A DNA stretch of 27,602 nt, taken from positions 1-27,602 of the forward strand of contig JAUPKO010000620.1 of NCBI GenBank assembly GCA_030837395.1, in the 5' to 3' direction. Every line of letters begins with the position of its first letter. Position 1 is the first letter of the stretch. This DNA comes from Actinomycetota bacterium (GTDB lineage: Bacteria; Actinomycetota; Actinomycetes; S36-B12; UBA10799). Positions 1-7,105 of this stretch are shown here, in pieces. Below the pieces are notes generated by a model. It did not search any database. It was not told where the DNA came from and worked only from the letters and a program-made list of their open reading frames with translations. The position numbers were made by a program, and so were the translations under genes.

Positions 1-125
1 AACGCACCCCCAACACATGGAACAGCCGGACCCGCCGGCTCCACACCCATACCCCCAACCCGAAACAGCCCACAAACCAAAGAAAGCAATTCACCCAATT
101 ACTTGACGGTGGATCCAGGCTGAGA
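1..125. other. C/A-rich left edge, no supported gene
   Basis: This stretch is strongly rich in C and A on the plus strand. All three plus frames reach a stop before the glycoside hydrolase gene, so the tail of an upstream gene is possible but cannot be shown from the window edge. A 6-bp inverted repeat lies at 24-29 and 35-40. A TTGACG match at 103-108 could be a -35 element, but I found no convincing -10 at the right distance. Confidence 0.3.
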
Positions 126-235
126 CAGGGATCGGAAAAGCCCTGAAAAGTCGCCAATGAAACTTTACGAACCCTTTCTCAAGTCACTCCTAACCACCGC
201 CGAATCCATAAACGGCGGAAGGTTAGGTGATCAAA
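126..235 (+). promoter_or_regulatory. Structured 5' leader of the glycoside hydrolase gene
   Basis: Two inverted repeats precede the start codon. The first is a 5-bp stem, CAGGG at 126-130 with CCCTG at 141-145. The second pairs TAACC (191-195) and CCGCCG (197-202) with CGGCGG (213-218) and GGTTA (221-225), an 11-bp stem with a small internal loop and a 10-nt apical loop. The second stem ends inside the ribosome-binding region: AGGTGATC at 225-232 is an 8-nt match to the extended Shine-Dalgarno complement and sits 3 nt before the ATG. Folding could therefore hamper ribosome access. I could not match it to a known riboswitch class. Confidence 0.45.
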
Positions 236-1633
236 ATGTTCACACCCAGCGAGGCTCGGTCCCTCACCCGGATCGGACTTGTTCGCGTCGTCGGCCTCCT
301 GGTCGCACTGGTCACCGCGAGCCTCGCCTTCGGCCTCACCGCACCCACTTCAGCGCAGGCCGCAGTTGCCTCGGCCCCCATGTTCGGTGTTCAGTTCCAC
401 GGCGTCTGGGGCAACTACACCGACGCCACCCGCGCCCAGGTGCTCGACACGCTCAAGGCCAACGGCGCGAAGACGGTTCGCATCGACGTGTCGTGGCGGA
501 TGCTCGAGCCGGACGCACCGGGCGTTTTCAACAGCTGGGGCCTGGCCACCGTCGACAAGGCGATCACCATGGCCGCCAGCCGTGGGCTCAAACCGCTGGT
601 GACGCTGTGGATGACCCCCAAGTGGGCGACTGGCTCTGACAACGAGCGTCTCGCTCCCACCAGCGCCACCGCCCTCAACGCCCTGACGGACGTGAGCAAG
701 CGCCTCGCCGTTCGCTACAACGGCAAGGTGGACGCCTGGGAGGTCTGGAACGAGCCCAACAACGCGGACTTCATGCCCGGCGCCGACCCGGTGGTCTACG
801 CCAAGGTCCTCGCCGCGGCGAGCAAGGGCTTCAAGGCTGGCAGCCCCGCCACCCCGGTCGTCTTTGCCGGTACCTCCTACGTTGACGATGAGTGGATCGG
901 CAAGGCGCTGGCCGCTGGAGCCGCAGGCAAATACGACGTCATGGGAGTGCACCCGTACATGGCGGTCGCGGACCTCGCCCCCGACCTGGCCGACGACGGA
1001 ACGATGTGGCGCATGAACCACCTGCCGAACCTGATCAACGTGATGGGCAAGTACGGCGAAGCCAAGAAGCCGATCTGGTTCACCGAGTTCGGCTGGAGCG
1101 TGCACCCGACGCCGGCCGGCACCGCCAACTGGGCGCGGGGCGTCACCCCGGCACAGGCCACCGACTACCTCAACCGCACGGTCGCCCTGGTCAAGGCCAA
1201 GTACCCCACGGTCGCCCGCGTCTACTGGTACAAGGACCGCGCCGACTCGGCCGACGTCAACAACACCGGCTACGGCCTGGTGCTCCCCAACGGCAAGCCC
1301 ACCCCGACGCTGACCGCCGCCAAGGCGATCTTCGCGGCCCCGGTCGCCCCGGTCAAGCCCGCCGCTCCGGCCTCACTGACGGTGACGGCCACCAGCAAGG
1401 CGACGGTCGCCACAGCCCGCTGGACCGCCCCGACCAACGCCACCGTCACCGGCTACACAGTCCAACTGCGCAGGGTGGACCGGCCGTCGACCGCCACCAC
1501 CCAGGTGGCAGCCACCACCCTCACCACCAACTTCACCGTCGTGAAGGGAGGCACCTATCAGGTCGCAGTCGCAGCAACCAACGCAGCCGGTAGTGGGGCA
1601 TACAAAGTGTCCGCCCCATTCACAGTCCGCTGA
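236..1633 (+). CDS. Secreted clan GH-A glycoside hydrolase (GH5/GH39-like) with C-terminal FnIII domain
   Basis: The 465-residue product is a probable exported glycan hydrolase. Residues 1-45 form a signal peptide: Arg near the N-terminus, a hydrophobic stretch (VVGLLVALVTASLAFGL) and a TSAQA cleavage-like site. Residues 48-365 form a TIM-barrel catalytic domain. The WNEP motif supplies the acid/base Glu near residue 173, and the TEFGW motif supplies the nucleophile Glu near residue 284, the two-glutamate layout of retaining clan GH-A enzymes. A Pro/Ala linker leads to a fibronectin type III-like domain at about 375-465. I chose the ATG at 236 because AGGTGATC lies just upstream; a GTG at 227 in the same frame would add three residues. 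The gene stands alone, with a terminator behind it. The substrate cannot be deduced. Confidence 0.85.
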   Translation: MFTPSEARSLTRIGLVRVVGLLVALVTASLAFGLTAPTSAQAAVASAPMFGVQFHGVWGNYTDATRAQVLDTLKANGAKTVRIDVSWRMLEPDAPGVFNSWGLATVDKAITMAASRGLKPLVTLWMTPKWATGSDNERLAPTSATALNALTDVSKRLAVRYNGKVDAWEVWNEPNNADFMPGADPVVYAKVLAAASKGFKAGSPATPVVFAGTSYVDDEWIGKALAAGAAGKYDVMGVHPYMAVADLAPDLADDGTMWRMNHLPNLINVMGKYGEAKKPIWFTEFGWSVHPTPAGTANWARGVTPAQATDYLNRTVALVKAKYPTVARVYWYKDRADSADVNNTGYGLVLPNGKPTPTLTAAKAIFAAPVAPVKPAAPASLTVTATSKATVATARWTAPTNATVTGYTVQLRRVDRPSTATTQVAATTLTTNFTVVKGGTYQVAVAATNAAGSGAYKVSAPFTVR

Positions 1634-1666
1634 AGCCTGATCAACCTCAGCGCAAGCACTTCCGCC

Positions 1667-1699
1667 GATTCAAGCCCCGCCCAGCGCGGGGCTTGAATC
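1667..1699. terminator. Bidirectional terminator hairpin
   Basis: This is a perfect 14-bp stem (1667-1680 with 1686-1699) around a 5-nt loop, lying between two convergent genes. The right arm overlaps the TGA stop of the minus-strand PfkB kinase at 1698-1700, so the hairpin is partly within that gene's last codon. There is no strong T tract in either direction, as is usual in high-GC actinobacteria. Confidence 0.8.
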
Positions 1700-2627
1700 A
1701 TGTCTGGGCCCGCTCCCGCGCCAGCACCAACAGATCAGCCAACTGCGTCCGCGTCAGCAACCCGTCGCCGCCGGATCGGGCACAGGTCCAACGGGCAGCG
1801 CACTGGCCCGCCAGCAGCGCATCGGCCACCTCGGCTTCCCCGTACGCAGACGAGCCACCGATCAGGGCGAGCGTGTGCAGGAACCCCACCGCCAGGCCAT
1901 CGCCGGCGCCGTTCGTGTCGATCACGGGGAGTTCCAGCGACGGTGGCGGCTGGCGCACCAGCCCCTTGCCGACACGCACCATCGCGCCGTGGGCGCCCAG
2001 TCCCACCACGACAACGTCAGGTCCCAGCTCCTTCACCCGCGCAGCGGCGGCGGCCGGATCGGCAAGGTGGGCGCCCGACATGAACACCACGTCGGAGCCG
2101 GCGATGAAGTCAGCCCGGTAGGGGTCGCGCACGTCGGCGACATCCTGCAGGTCGGTGGCCACCAGGGCACCACTGGCCCGTGCCGCCGGCAGCAACTGCC
2201 GCGACCAATCCGACAGGTGGAACAGCACCACCCGCGCTCCGGTCAACGCATCGGCCGCTCCCTGCGGCACCGGCACCTGCATATGCCCGCGGCCATCGTA
2301 GAAGGCCCGGCGGCGGCCATCAGGCGTCATCAAATTGACACTGCGCGCGGTGCCGGCCGGGTCGAGCACCTCTGCTGCGATCACCACGCCGTCGATCGCG
2401 AACGCTCCGCGCACCATGGCCGCCGCCCAGTCGTCTCCGAAGGCCCCGATGAACCCCGTGCGCCAGCCGAGTCGCGCGAAGCCCCGACTGGTGAATCCAC
2501 CGGCCTGACCCACGGTGTCGACCGTACGCACCATGGTCGAGTCACGCGTCATGTCCGGCACGTCATCCGGCACATACACGAGTGTGTCGACCCCCGCCGC
2601 GCCCACCACGACTACGTCATAGGTCAT
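1698..2627 (-). CDS. PfkB-family carbohydrate kinase
   Basis: The 309-residue product is a ribokinase-fold enzyme that should phosphorylate a sugar or nucleoside with ATP in the cytoplasm. The N-terminus (YDVVVVGAAGVDTLVYV) is the usual first beta strand with its GxxxxD motif. The PfkB signature DTNGAGD lies at residues 237-243, with D243 as catalytic base. The length is normal for the family. The ATG at 2627 is preceded by GGAGAAG at a good distance. It starts 16 bp after the M20 amidohydrolase stop and is the last gene of a three-gene minus-strand operon. The neighbours do not define the substrate; ribokinase, fructokinase or nucleoside kinase activity are all possible. Confidence 0.85.
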   Translation of the reverse strand: MTYDVVVVGAAGVDTLVYVPDDVPDMTRDSTMVRTVDTVGQAGGFTSRGFARLGWRTGFIGAFGDDWAAAMVRGAFAIDGVVIAAEVLDPAGTARSVNLMTPDGRRRAFYDGRGHMQVPVPQGAADALTGARVVLFHLSDWSRQLLPAARASGALVATDLQDVADVRDPYRADFIAGSDVVFMSGAHLADPAAAAARVKELGPDVVVVGLGAHGAMVRVGKGLVRQPPPSLELPVIDTNGAGDGLAVGFLHTLALIGGSSAYGEAEVADALLAGQCAARWTCARSGGDGLLTRTQLADLLVLARERAQT

Positions 2628-2643
2628 CGACTTCTCCGGGGTG

Positions 2644-3900
2644 CTAGAGGTGCGCTGCCTGCCACAGCAGGGCCGAGTTGACCATGACGCTCACCCCGAT
2701 GCCGATCGCCCGCTCATCCACATCGAAGGTGGAGGCGTGCAGGTCGAGCCTGGGACCCTGTGACGCTGGATTGTGGGTGCCCAGGCGGGCGTAGGCCCCC
2801 GGCACGTCCTCCAGGTACCACGCGAACGAATCGCCGCCCCAGGACTGCTCAGTGGCGAATACCGCCTGGTCGCCGAACGAGGCCCGAGCGGCCTGCTCCA
2901 TCGTCCCCATGGCCTCGGCGTCGTTGACCACGGGAGGGATGCCCCGGTTGTAGATCAACTCCCATTCGGCACCGGTCTCGCCGAGCACGTCGTCAAGCGC
3001 CTGCCGCAGGATCGCCGGGGCGGCATCCCACAACTCCCGCGACGGCGTGCGCATCGTGCCACGCATCCGGGCCACGCTCGGGATCACGTTGGGCGCCTCG
3101 CCGGTGTGCAGGGCGCCGAACACCAACCGCGTGGCACCCACGGCGGCCGCGCGCTCGGCGAACCGCCCGGGCACGAGGGTGACGAGTTGTCCGGCCACGC
3201 GCACGAGGTCGACGGTGCGCTCCGGTCGCGCGGTGTGGCCGCCGGGGCCGCGCAGGACGATCTCCACCGTGTCCGAGGCCGAGGTGATGGCCCCCACCCG
3301 GCCGCCCAGTTGGCCCAGGTCGGCCTTGGGATCACAGTGCATCCCGAAGATCACCCCAACGTCTTCGAGATAGCCCTCCTTGATCACATCCACCGCCCCG
3401 CCGGGGACGGTCTCCTCGCCGGGCTCGAAGATCAGCCGCACCGGCCCGGGCAGCCGGCCCATCTCGTCCAGCGTCTGCAACGCGATACCGGCCCCGAGCA
3501 CCACCGAGGTGTGGACGTCGTGACCGCAGGCGTGGGCGACACCGGGGCGTCGGGAGGTGTACTCCGAATCGGTGAGGTCGTCCATGGCCAGGGCGTCGAT
3601 GTCGGCACGCAGCGCGACTCTCGGGCCGTCGCCGTAGCCCACATCGCAGATCAGACCGGTCCCGCGGGAGAGGACCTGCGGATCCAGGCCGTTGGCGCGT
3701 AGCCAGTTGCAGATCTTGTCGGTGGTGGCGTGCTCCTCATAACTGGGTTCCGGGTGCCGGTGCAGATCACGCCGGAAGTCAATGAGCGACGGGCCGTGCC
3801 GGCGCAGGAAGTTGCTCAAGTCCACGTGGCCCGGGGTGGAGGCGATCCCCGGGGTCGGCGCGTTGGACGGGGTCGCACCCGCGCCGGCCTCGGCCGTCAT
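2644..3900 (-). CDS. M20-family amidohydrolase (N-acyl amino acid / hippurate hydrolase type)
   Basis: The 418-residue product is a cytoplasmic metal-dependent amidohydrolase of the M20D/ACY1-like group. It is expected to remove acyl groups from N-acyl amino acids or a related amide. Metal-binding motifs are visible: HACGHD around residues 123-128 (C125, H127), the E161-E162 pair in FEPGEE, and H188 in FGMH. The opening DFRRDLHRHPEPSYEE is typical of the family. The first 25 residues are Ala/Pro-rich and probably disordered. The ATG overlaps the upstream ligase stop by 4 bp (ATGA, 3897-3900), so the two are translationally coupled. Pairing with a peptide-bond-forming ligase suggests a shared amide substrate, but this is inference. 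Confidence 0.88.
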   Translation of the reverse strand: MTAEAGAGATPSNAPTPGIASTPGHVDLSNFLRRHGPSLIDFRRDLHRHPEPSYEEHATTDKICNWLRANGLDPQVLSRGTGLICDVGYGDGPRVALRADIDALAMDDLTDSEYTSRRPGVAHACGHDVHTSVVLGAGIALQTLDEMGRLPGPVRLIFEPGEETVPGGAVDVIKEGYLEDVGVIFGMHCDPKADLGQLGGRVGAITSASDTVEIVLRGPGGHTARPERTVDLVRVAGQLVTLVPGRFAERAAAVGATRLVFGALHTGEAPNVIPSVARMRGTMRTPSRELWDAAPAILRQALDDVLGETGAEWELIYNRGIPPVVNDAEAMGTMEQAARASFGDQAVFATEQSWGGDSFAWYLEDVPGAYARLGTHNPASQGPRLDLHASTFDVDERAIGIGVSVMVNSALLWQAAHL

Positions 3901-5024
3901 ACTTGGGGTCCGTCGGTCAACTCGCGGGTCAGGCTCGCCACGACGTCACGCAAGTCCGCCCCCCGGGCAACAAGGTCCAACTGTCGTCGGTAGGAACCGC
4001 CCTGCGCCACCATGGTCGGTATCAGGTCCAACTCCGCGCGGCAGCCGAGCCGATCCGCGATGGGCCGCAACTGCTCGACAAGTTCGAGCATGTCCTCCTT
4101 CAGCGGCCGGTGGTCACCGTGGTCGTCGGTGATGATCTGCGCATCCAGGCCATAACGAGCGGCCCGCCACTTGTTCTCGCGTACCACCCAGGTATGACGC
4201 AGCGGCACCTCGGCGCCGGCGTCGATCAGGTCGTCGAACCAGGTGACCAGGCACTGCGCGAGCGCGGCGATGGCCGACACCTCCATCAACGACGGGATGC
4301 CGTCGCACATGCGCAACTCCACCGTGCCGAAACCGGGGTGTGGCCGGATGTCCCACCACACCTCGCGCACGGTCGAGATACTTCCGGCCCGGATCAGCGC
4401 GTCCAGGAACAGTTCGAACTCCGCCCAATCGTCCAGCCGCGGGGGCAGTCCGGCGGTCGGCATCACCTCGAACACCTTGGTCCGGGCGCTGGCCAGGCCG
4501 GTGTCCTCGGACTCCCAGAACGGACTCGAACAACTCAGCGCCAGCAGGTGCGGCAAGTAGGTGGTGAGTCCGTTGACGGTTGTGATGGCCTTCTCAGCCG
4601 ACCGCACTCCCACGTGCACGTGGACGCCGTGGATCATCAGCCGCCGGGCCGGCCACTGGATCGTCTCCACAAGTTGGTGGTAGCGAGGGTTGGGACTGAT
4701 GGTGAGGTCGGTCCACCGGGCGAACGGGTGGGTGCCCGAGGACATCATCGACACCCCGCGGGCGTCGAGCAGCGGTTGGAGCTCGTCGATGGTGCCTTGC
4801 AGGTCCGCGCGGGCCTCGGCGGGGGTCTCGCAGATGCCGGTGATCACCTCGATGCTGGACTCGAACAATTCGTGCTTGGCCTTGGGATGCTCCCCGCCGA
4901 AGGGCTCACCCATGGCACCGAGGATCTCGACCGAGCAGGGTTCGGGAAACCCGGTCTCGTTGTCGACGACCCAATACTCGACCTCGACGCCGAGTGTGCT
5001 CCGCTCGGACGAATTGAACTCCAT
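3897..5024 (-). CDS. GCS2-family carboxylate-amine ligase (YbdK-like glutamate-cysteine ligase)
   Basis: The 375-residue product is an ATP-dependent ligase of the glutamate-cysteine ligase 2 superfamily. Family landmarks are TLGVEVEYWVVD at the N-terminus, SSGTHPFA, GVHVHVGV, and DIRPHPGFGTVELRMCD. Members join glutamate or another carboxylate to an amine; the true substrate in mycothiol-making actinobacteria is mostly unknown. The frame remains open to 5192, but the family alignment begins at the ATG at 5024. There is no Shine-Dalgarno sequence. A TACTTT box at 5032-5037 lies 7 nt upstream of the ATG, which fits leaderless transcription and supports this start. It heads the operon ligase, amidohydrolase, PfkB kinase. 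An EgtA-like role is possible, but no other ergothioneine gene is present here. Confidence 0.87.
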   Translation of the reverse strand: MEFNSSERSTLGVEVEYWVVDNETGFPEPCSVEILGAMGEPFGGEHPKAKHELFESSIEVITGICETPAEARADLQGTIDELQPLLDARGVSMMSSGTHPFARWTDLTISPNPRYHQLVETIQWPARRLMIHGVHVHVGVRSAEKAITTVNGLTTYLPHLLALSCSSPFWESEDTGLASARTKVFEVMPTAGLPPRLDDWAEFELFLDALIRAGSISTVREVWWDIRPHPGFGTVELRMCDGIPSLMEVSAIAALAQCLVTWFDDLIDAGAEVPLRHTWVVRENKWRAARYGLDAQIITDDHGDHRPLKEDMLELVEQLRPIADRLGCRAELDLIPTMVAQGGSYRRQLDLVARGADLRDVVASLTRELTDGPQV

Positions 5025-5031
5025 GGGTAGA

Positions 5032-5037
5032 AAAGTA
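5032..5037 (-). promoter_or_regulatory. Candidate leaderless -10 box of the GCS2 ligase operon
   Basis: TACTTT read on the minus strand is followed by 7 nt and then the ATG at 5024. This matches the actinobacterial TAnnnT box with transcription starting at the initiation codon. No ribosome-binding site exists between them. I could not see a convincing -35. Confidence 0.5.
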
Positions 5038-5145
5038 GTCCTGGTGCACACGTCTTGGCGCCCCGAATCCGCCCGGACCCACACTCGTCGGCCAACCCCG
5101 TGAGCCAATCGCCAACCCCCGGCGCCGTGCGGCCTGGTGGTCGCG

Positions 5146-5151
5146 TATGCT
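5146..5151 (+). promoter_or_regulatory. Candidate -10 box for the tRNA cluster
   Basis: TATGCT lies 33 bp before the mature 5' end of tRNA-Glu, a plausible distance for a short 5' precursor. The -35 region (about 5123-5128) does not match TTGACA well, so this is only a candidate. Confidence 0.35.
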
Positions 5152-5184
5152 GAACGGGCTCTCACCGGCACGTCGCAATCCCTG

Positions 5185-5257
5185 GCCCCCATCGTCTAGC
5201 GGCCTAGGACGCCGCCCTTTCACGGCGGTAGCACGGGTTCGAATCCCGTTGGGGGTA
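5185..5257 (+). tRNA. tRNA-Glu (anticodon UUC)
   Basis: A complete cloverleaf can be drawn. Acceptor GCCCCCA (5185-5191) pairs with TGGGGGT (5250-5256), with G-U at the terminal pair as often seen in tRNA-Glu; the discriminator is A. The anticodon stem CCGCC/GGCGG encloses a loop with TTC. The T loop is GGTTCGAATCC. CCA is not encoded. Confidence 0.96.
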
Positions 5258-5285
5258 CGCACAACGGTCATGTACTCACGTACCT

Positions 5286-5362
5286 GGCCCCGTAGCGCAG
5301 TTGGTTAGCGCGCCGCCCTGTCACGGCGGAGGTCGCGGGTTCGAGTCCCGTCGGGGTCGCCA
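5286..5362 (+). tRNA. tRNA-Asp (anticodon GUC), CCA encoded
   Basis: Acceptor GGCCCCG (5286-5292) pairs with CGGGGTC (5352-5358). The anticodon loop in CCGCC-CTGTCAC-GGCGG carries GTC. The T arm is standard. The discriminator G5359 is followed directly by CCA at 5360-5362, unlike the other two tRNAs here. The last A also begins the downstream terminator stem. Confidence 0.96.
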
Positions 5363-5385
5363 AAGGGTCGGGCAACCGACCCTTT
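5362..5385 (+). terminator. Terminator hairpin after tRNA-Asp
   Basis: AAAGGGTCGG (5362-5371) pairs perfectly with CCGACCCTTT (5376-5385) around a GCAA tetraloop. It lies immediately behind the encoded CCA, so it could end the Glu-Asp transcript or serve as a processing structure. Confidence 0.75.
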
Positions 5386-5435
5386 GCTGTGATCGGTCTT
5401 GCCGCCGGCGATCCCGGTACGGAGGCCGGTCACAG

Positions 5436-5509
5436 GGCCAGGTAGCTCAGTTGGTACGAGCGCCCGCCTGAAAAGTGGGAGGTCGACGGTTCGACCCCGT
5501 CCCTGGCCA
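5436..5509 (+). tRNA. tRNA-Phe (anticodon GAA)
   Basis: Acceptor GGCCAGG (5436-5442) pairs with CCTGGCC (5502-5508); the discriminator is A5509. The anticodon stem CCCGC/GTGGG (one G-U pair) holds loop CTGAAAA with GAA. The T arm is GACGG-TTCGACC-CCGTC. CCA is not encoded: the two bases after the discriminator are CC, followed by G. Confidence 0.95.
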
Positions 5510-5514
5510 CCGAG

Positions 5515-5553
5515 AAAAGGCCCCTCGCCGGTCACCGGCGGGGGGCCCTTTTC
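5515..5553 (+). terminator. Terminator after tRNA-Phe
   Basis: A long GC-rich inverted repeat with flanking A and T runs (AAAAGG-CCCC...GGGG-CCCTTTT) encloses a short TCA-containing loop, with one bulged G. It starts 5 bp after the tRNA discriminator and ends in TTTT, the most canonical intrinsic terminator in the window. Confidence 0.85.
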
Positions 5554-5658
5554 GACGCGCCGACCTCAAAGGTTTCTTGAAACTCTGCGGCATGCTCTGG
5601 CACTCTTGCCCTGTCCAATGCCGCTGCGGCTCGTTTCGCCGCTGAATGGGAGTCACCC

Positions 5659-6102
5659 ATGGGTTTCGTCGGGTCAGTCAAGTCCTGCTTCTCCAAGTAC
5701 GCCACCTTCTCGGGCCGCGCCCGCAGGTCCGAGTTCTGGTGGTTCTATCTGTTCACCCTCATCGTGGGCATCGTCGCCTATGTGATCGACCGTCTCGTCG
5801 GGTGGAACGTCACCACGAACGACGTCATCGTCAACGGCGAGACTTACACCGTCGCCTCGGCCTACAACCCGGGGTGGATCCAAGTGGTCGCAGGCCTCGC
5901 GGTGCTGCTGCCGATGATCGCCGTCTCAGTGCGACGCCTGCACGACCGTGATGCCTCCGGCTGGTGGTGGTGGCTGCAGCTGCTCAACTGCCTGTGCGGT
6001 CTGGGCACGCTGATCCTGGTCTTCGCCTTCTACATCCAGCCAGGTACCGCTGGCGCCAACAAGTACGGGCCCGACCCCAAGTCCATGGCCCCGACGGCGT
6101 AG
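5659..6102 (+). CDS. DUF805 family membrane protein
   Basis: The 147-residue product is an inner-membrane protein of the DUF805 (YhaH-like) family, whose function is unknown. The N-terminus contains the family hallmark SGRARRSEFWWFYLF. Hydrophobic segments are at about 27-46, 73-93 and 107-130. The second is followed by the typical VRRLHDRDASGWWWW motif. A hydrophilic 25-residue insert, probably outside the cell, separates the first two segments. The ATG is preceded by TGGGAG with 6 nt spacing. It is a single gene with a very stable hairpin behind it and a convergent FNT channel beyond that. Confidence 0.88.
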   Translation: MGFVGSVKSCFSKYATFSGRARRSEFWWFYLFTLIVGIVAYVIDRLVGWNVTTNDVIVNGETYTVASAYNPGWIQVVAGLAVLLPMIAVSVRRLHDRDASGWWWWLQLLNCLCGLGTLILVFAFYIQPGTAGANKYGPDPKSMAPTA

Positions 6103-6119
6103 CCCACGCAGTACCCCCT

Positions 6120-6168
6120 GATCCCGTCCGACCCGTGCGGCCCCCGGCCGCGCGGATCGGGCGGGATC
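6120..6168. terminator. 23-bp hairpin terminator between convergent genes
   Basis: Arms 6120-6142 and 6146-6168 pair over 23 positions around a CCC loop. In plus-strand RNA, 20 pairs are Watson-Crick, two are G-U and one is mismatched. The minus-strand version has two mismatches, so the structure favours the DUF805 transcript. It ends 3 bp before the stop codon of the minus-strand FNT gene. No T tract follows. Confidence 0.75.
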
Positions 6169-6171
6169 GCT

Positions 6172-7044
6172 CTATGCGGCGTCAGTGGCCTCTTCGGCCG
6201 GGTGGTGCCGCAGGTAGCGACCCTCGTCGTTGATGTAGGCGTAGTACAGGCCGATCAGCACACCGCCCCCAACGAAGTTGCCCAAAAGCGAGATGATCAC
6301 CACCACGGTGGCCCCGACGGCGTCGATCCCGGTGTTCAGACCATGGGTGAGGAACAGCACGGTGTTGGCCACCGAGTGCTCGAACGCCAGGAAGGCGAAC
6401 ACGAACACCGACATGATCATCACCAGCGCCTTTAGCACATCGGACTTGATGGTGCCGTTGTAGACCAGGAGCATCGCGAGGTTGATCATGAAGTTGCACA
6501 GCACGGCCCGGAAGAACAGGTCGGTCATGCCCACCAGCCCGTCGGTGTAGTAGCCGAGCTTGGAGTCGACGGCCTCCTGCATGGCCGCGGTGGTGTCGCC
6601 GTTGAGCAACGATGTGAAGGCCACCAGCACGGCGATGAGCAGGCCGCCGAGGAAGTTGCCCATGAAACACAGCGCCAGCAGCGTGAGCGCCTTCTTGACT
6701 CCCGTGCGGTGGTAGTAGACGCCGATGCTGGTGATCATCATGTTGGATGTCAGCAACTCGGACTTGGAGTAGTAGATGAACACCAGCGCCCAGCCGAACA
6801 CCAGGGCCCCGAGGAACTTGCCGACCACGTGCAGGTTGCCCTCGCCGACGCTGATCTCATCGAACCCGGCGACGATCGTGTAGTAGGCCGTGTAGAAGAT
6901 GCCGACAATCACGCCGGCCATCGCGGCCCGCATGAGGTAGCGCTGGGCGACCTGCCCGGTCATGGCCGTCTTGGCATCGAGCAGATCGAGCACCGTGGAG
7001 ATGAACTGCTTGCCGGGGAACATCCGATCGGTGGTTCGGGTCAC
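6172..7044 (-). CDS. Formate/nitrite transporter (FNT) family channel
   Basis: The 290-residue product is a pentameric-type membrane channel of the FocA/NirC family that moves small monovalent anions such as formate, nitrite or hydrosulfide. Six hydrophobic segments are apparent (about 37-60, 75-95, 117-143, 175-197, 202-220, 240-270). SELLTSNMM (residues 95-103) fills the place of the first family signature. FEHSVAN (221-227) carries H223, matching the central pore histidine. GNFVGGG at 255-261 is the last conserved turn. The GTG at 7044 lacks a ribosome site but has a TAGCCT box 7 nt upstream, suggesting a leaderless mRNA; ATG at 7023 is an alternative that removes seven residues. No formate or nitrite enzyme is adjacent, so the ion is not settled. 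Confidence 0.86.
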   Translation of the reverse strand: MTRTTDRMFPGKQFISTVLDLLDAKTAMTGQVAQRYLMRAAMAGVIVGIFYTAYYTIVAGFDEISVGEGNLHVVGKFLGALVFGWALVFIYYSKSELLTSNMMITSIGVYYHRTGVKKALTLLALCFMGNFLGGLLIAVLVAFTSLLNGDTTAAMQEAVDSKLGYYTDGLVGMTDLFFRAVLCNFMINLAMLLVYNGTIKSDVLKALVMIMSVFVFAFLAFEHSVANTVLFLTHGLNTGIDAVGATVVVIISLLGNFVGGGVLIGLYYAYINDEGRYLRHHPAEEATDAA

Positions 7045-7051
7045 GACTGTG

Positions 7052-7057
7052 AGGCTA
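7052..7057 (-). promoter_or_regulatory. Candidate leaderless -10 box of the FNT gene
   Basis: TAGCCT on the minus strand lies 7 nt before the GTG start at 7044. This agrees with a TAnnnT -10 element and transcription starting at the start codon. The -35 is unclear. Confidence 0.4.
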
Positions 7058-7105
7058 TTGGCGCGGCGACCCCGATGCGCGCGGGGCAGCGCAACTCAGG
7101 CCGCG

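Noticed and set aside
126..235. c-di-AMP (ydaO) or c-di-GMP riboswitch in the glycoside hydrolase leader
   Set aside because: A short CCGCCGAATCC stretch is reminiscent of ydaO elements, but the conserved GTCAGCTAACC core and the GEMM signature are both absent.
5185..5553. Phage or island attachment site at the tRNA cluster
   Set aside because: No integrase gene and no direct repeat of a tRNA 3' end is visible in the window.
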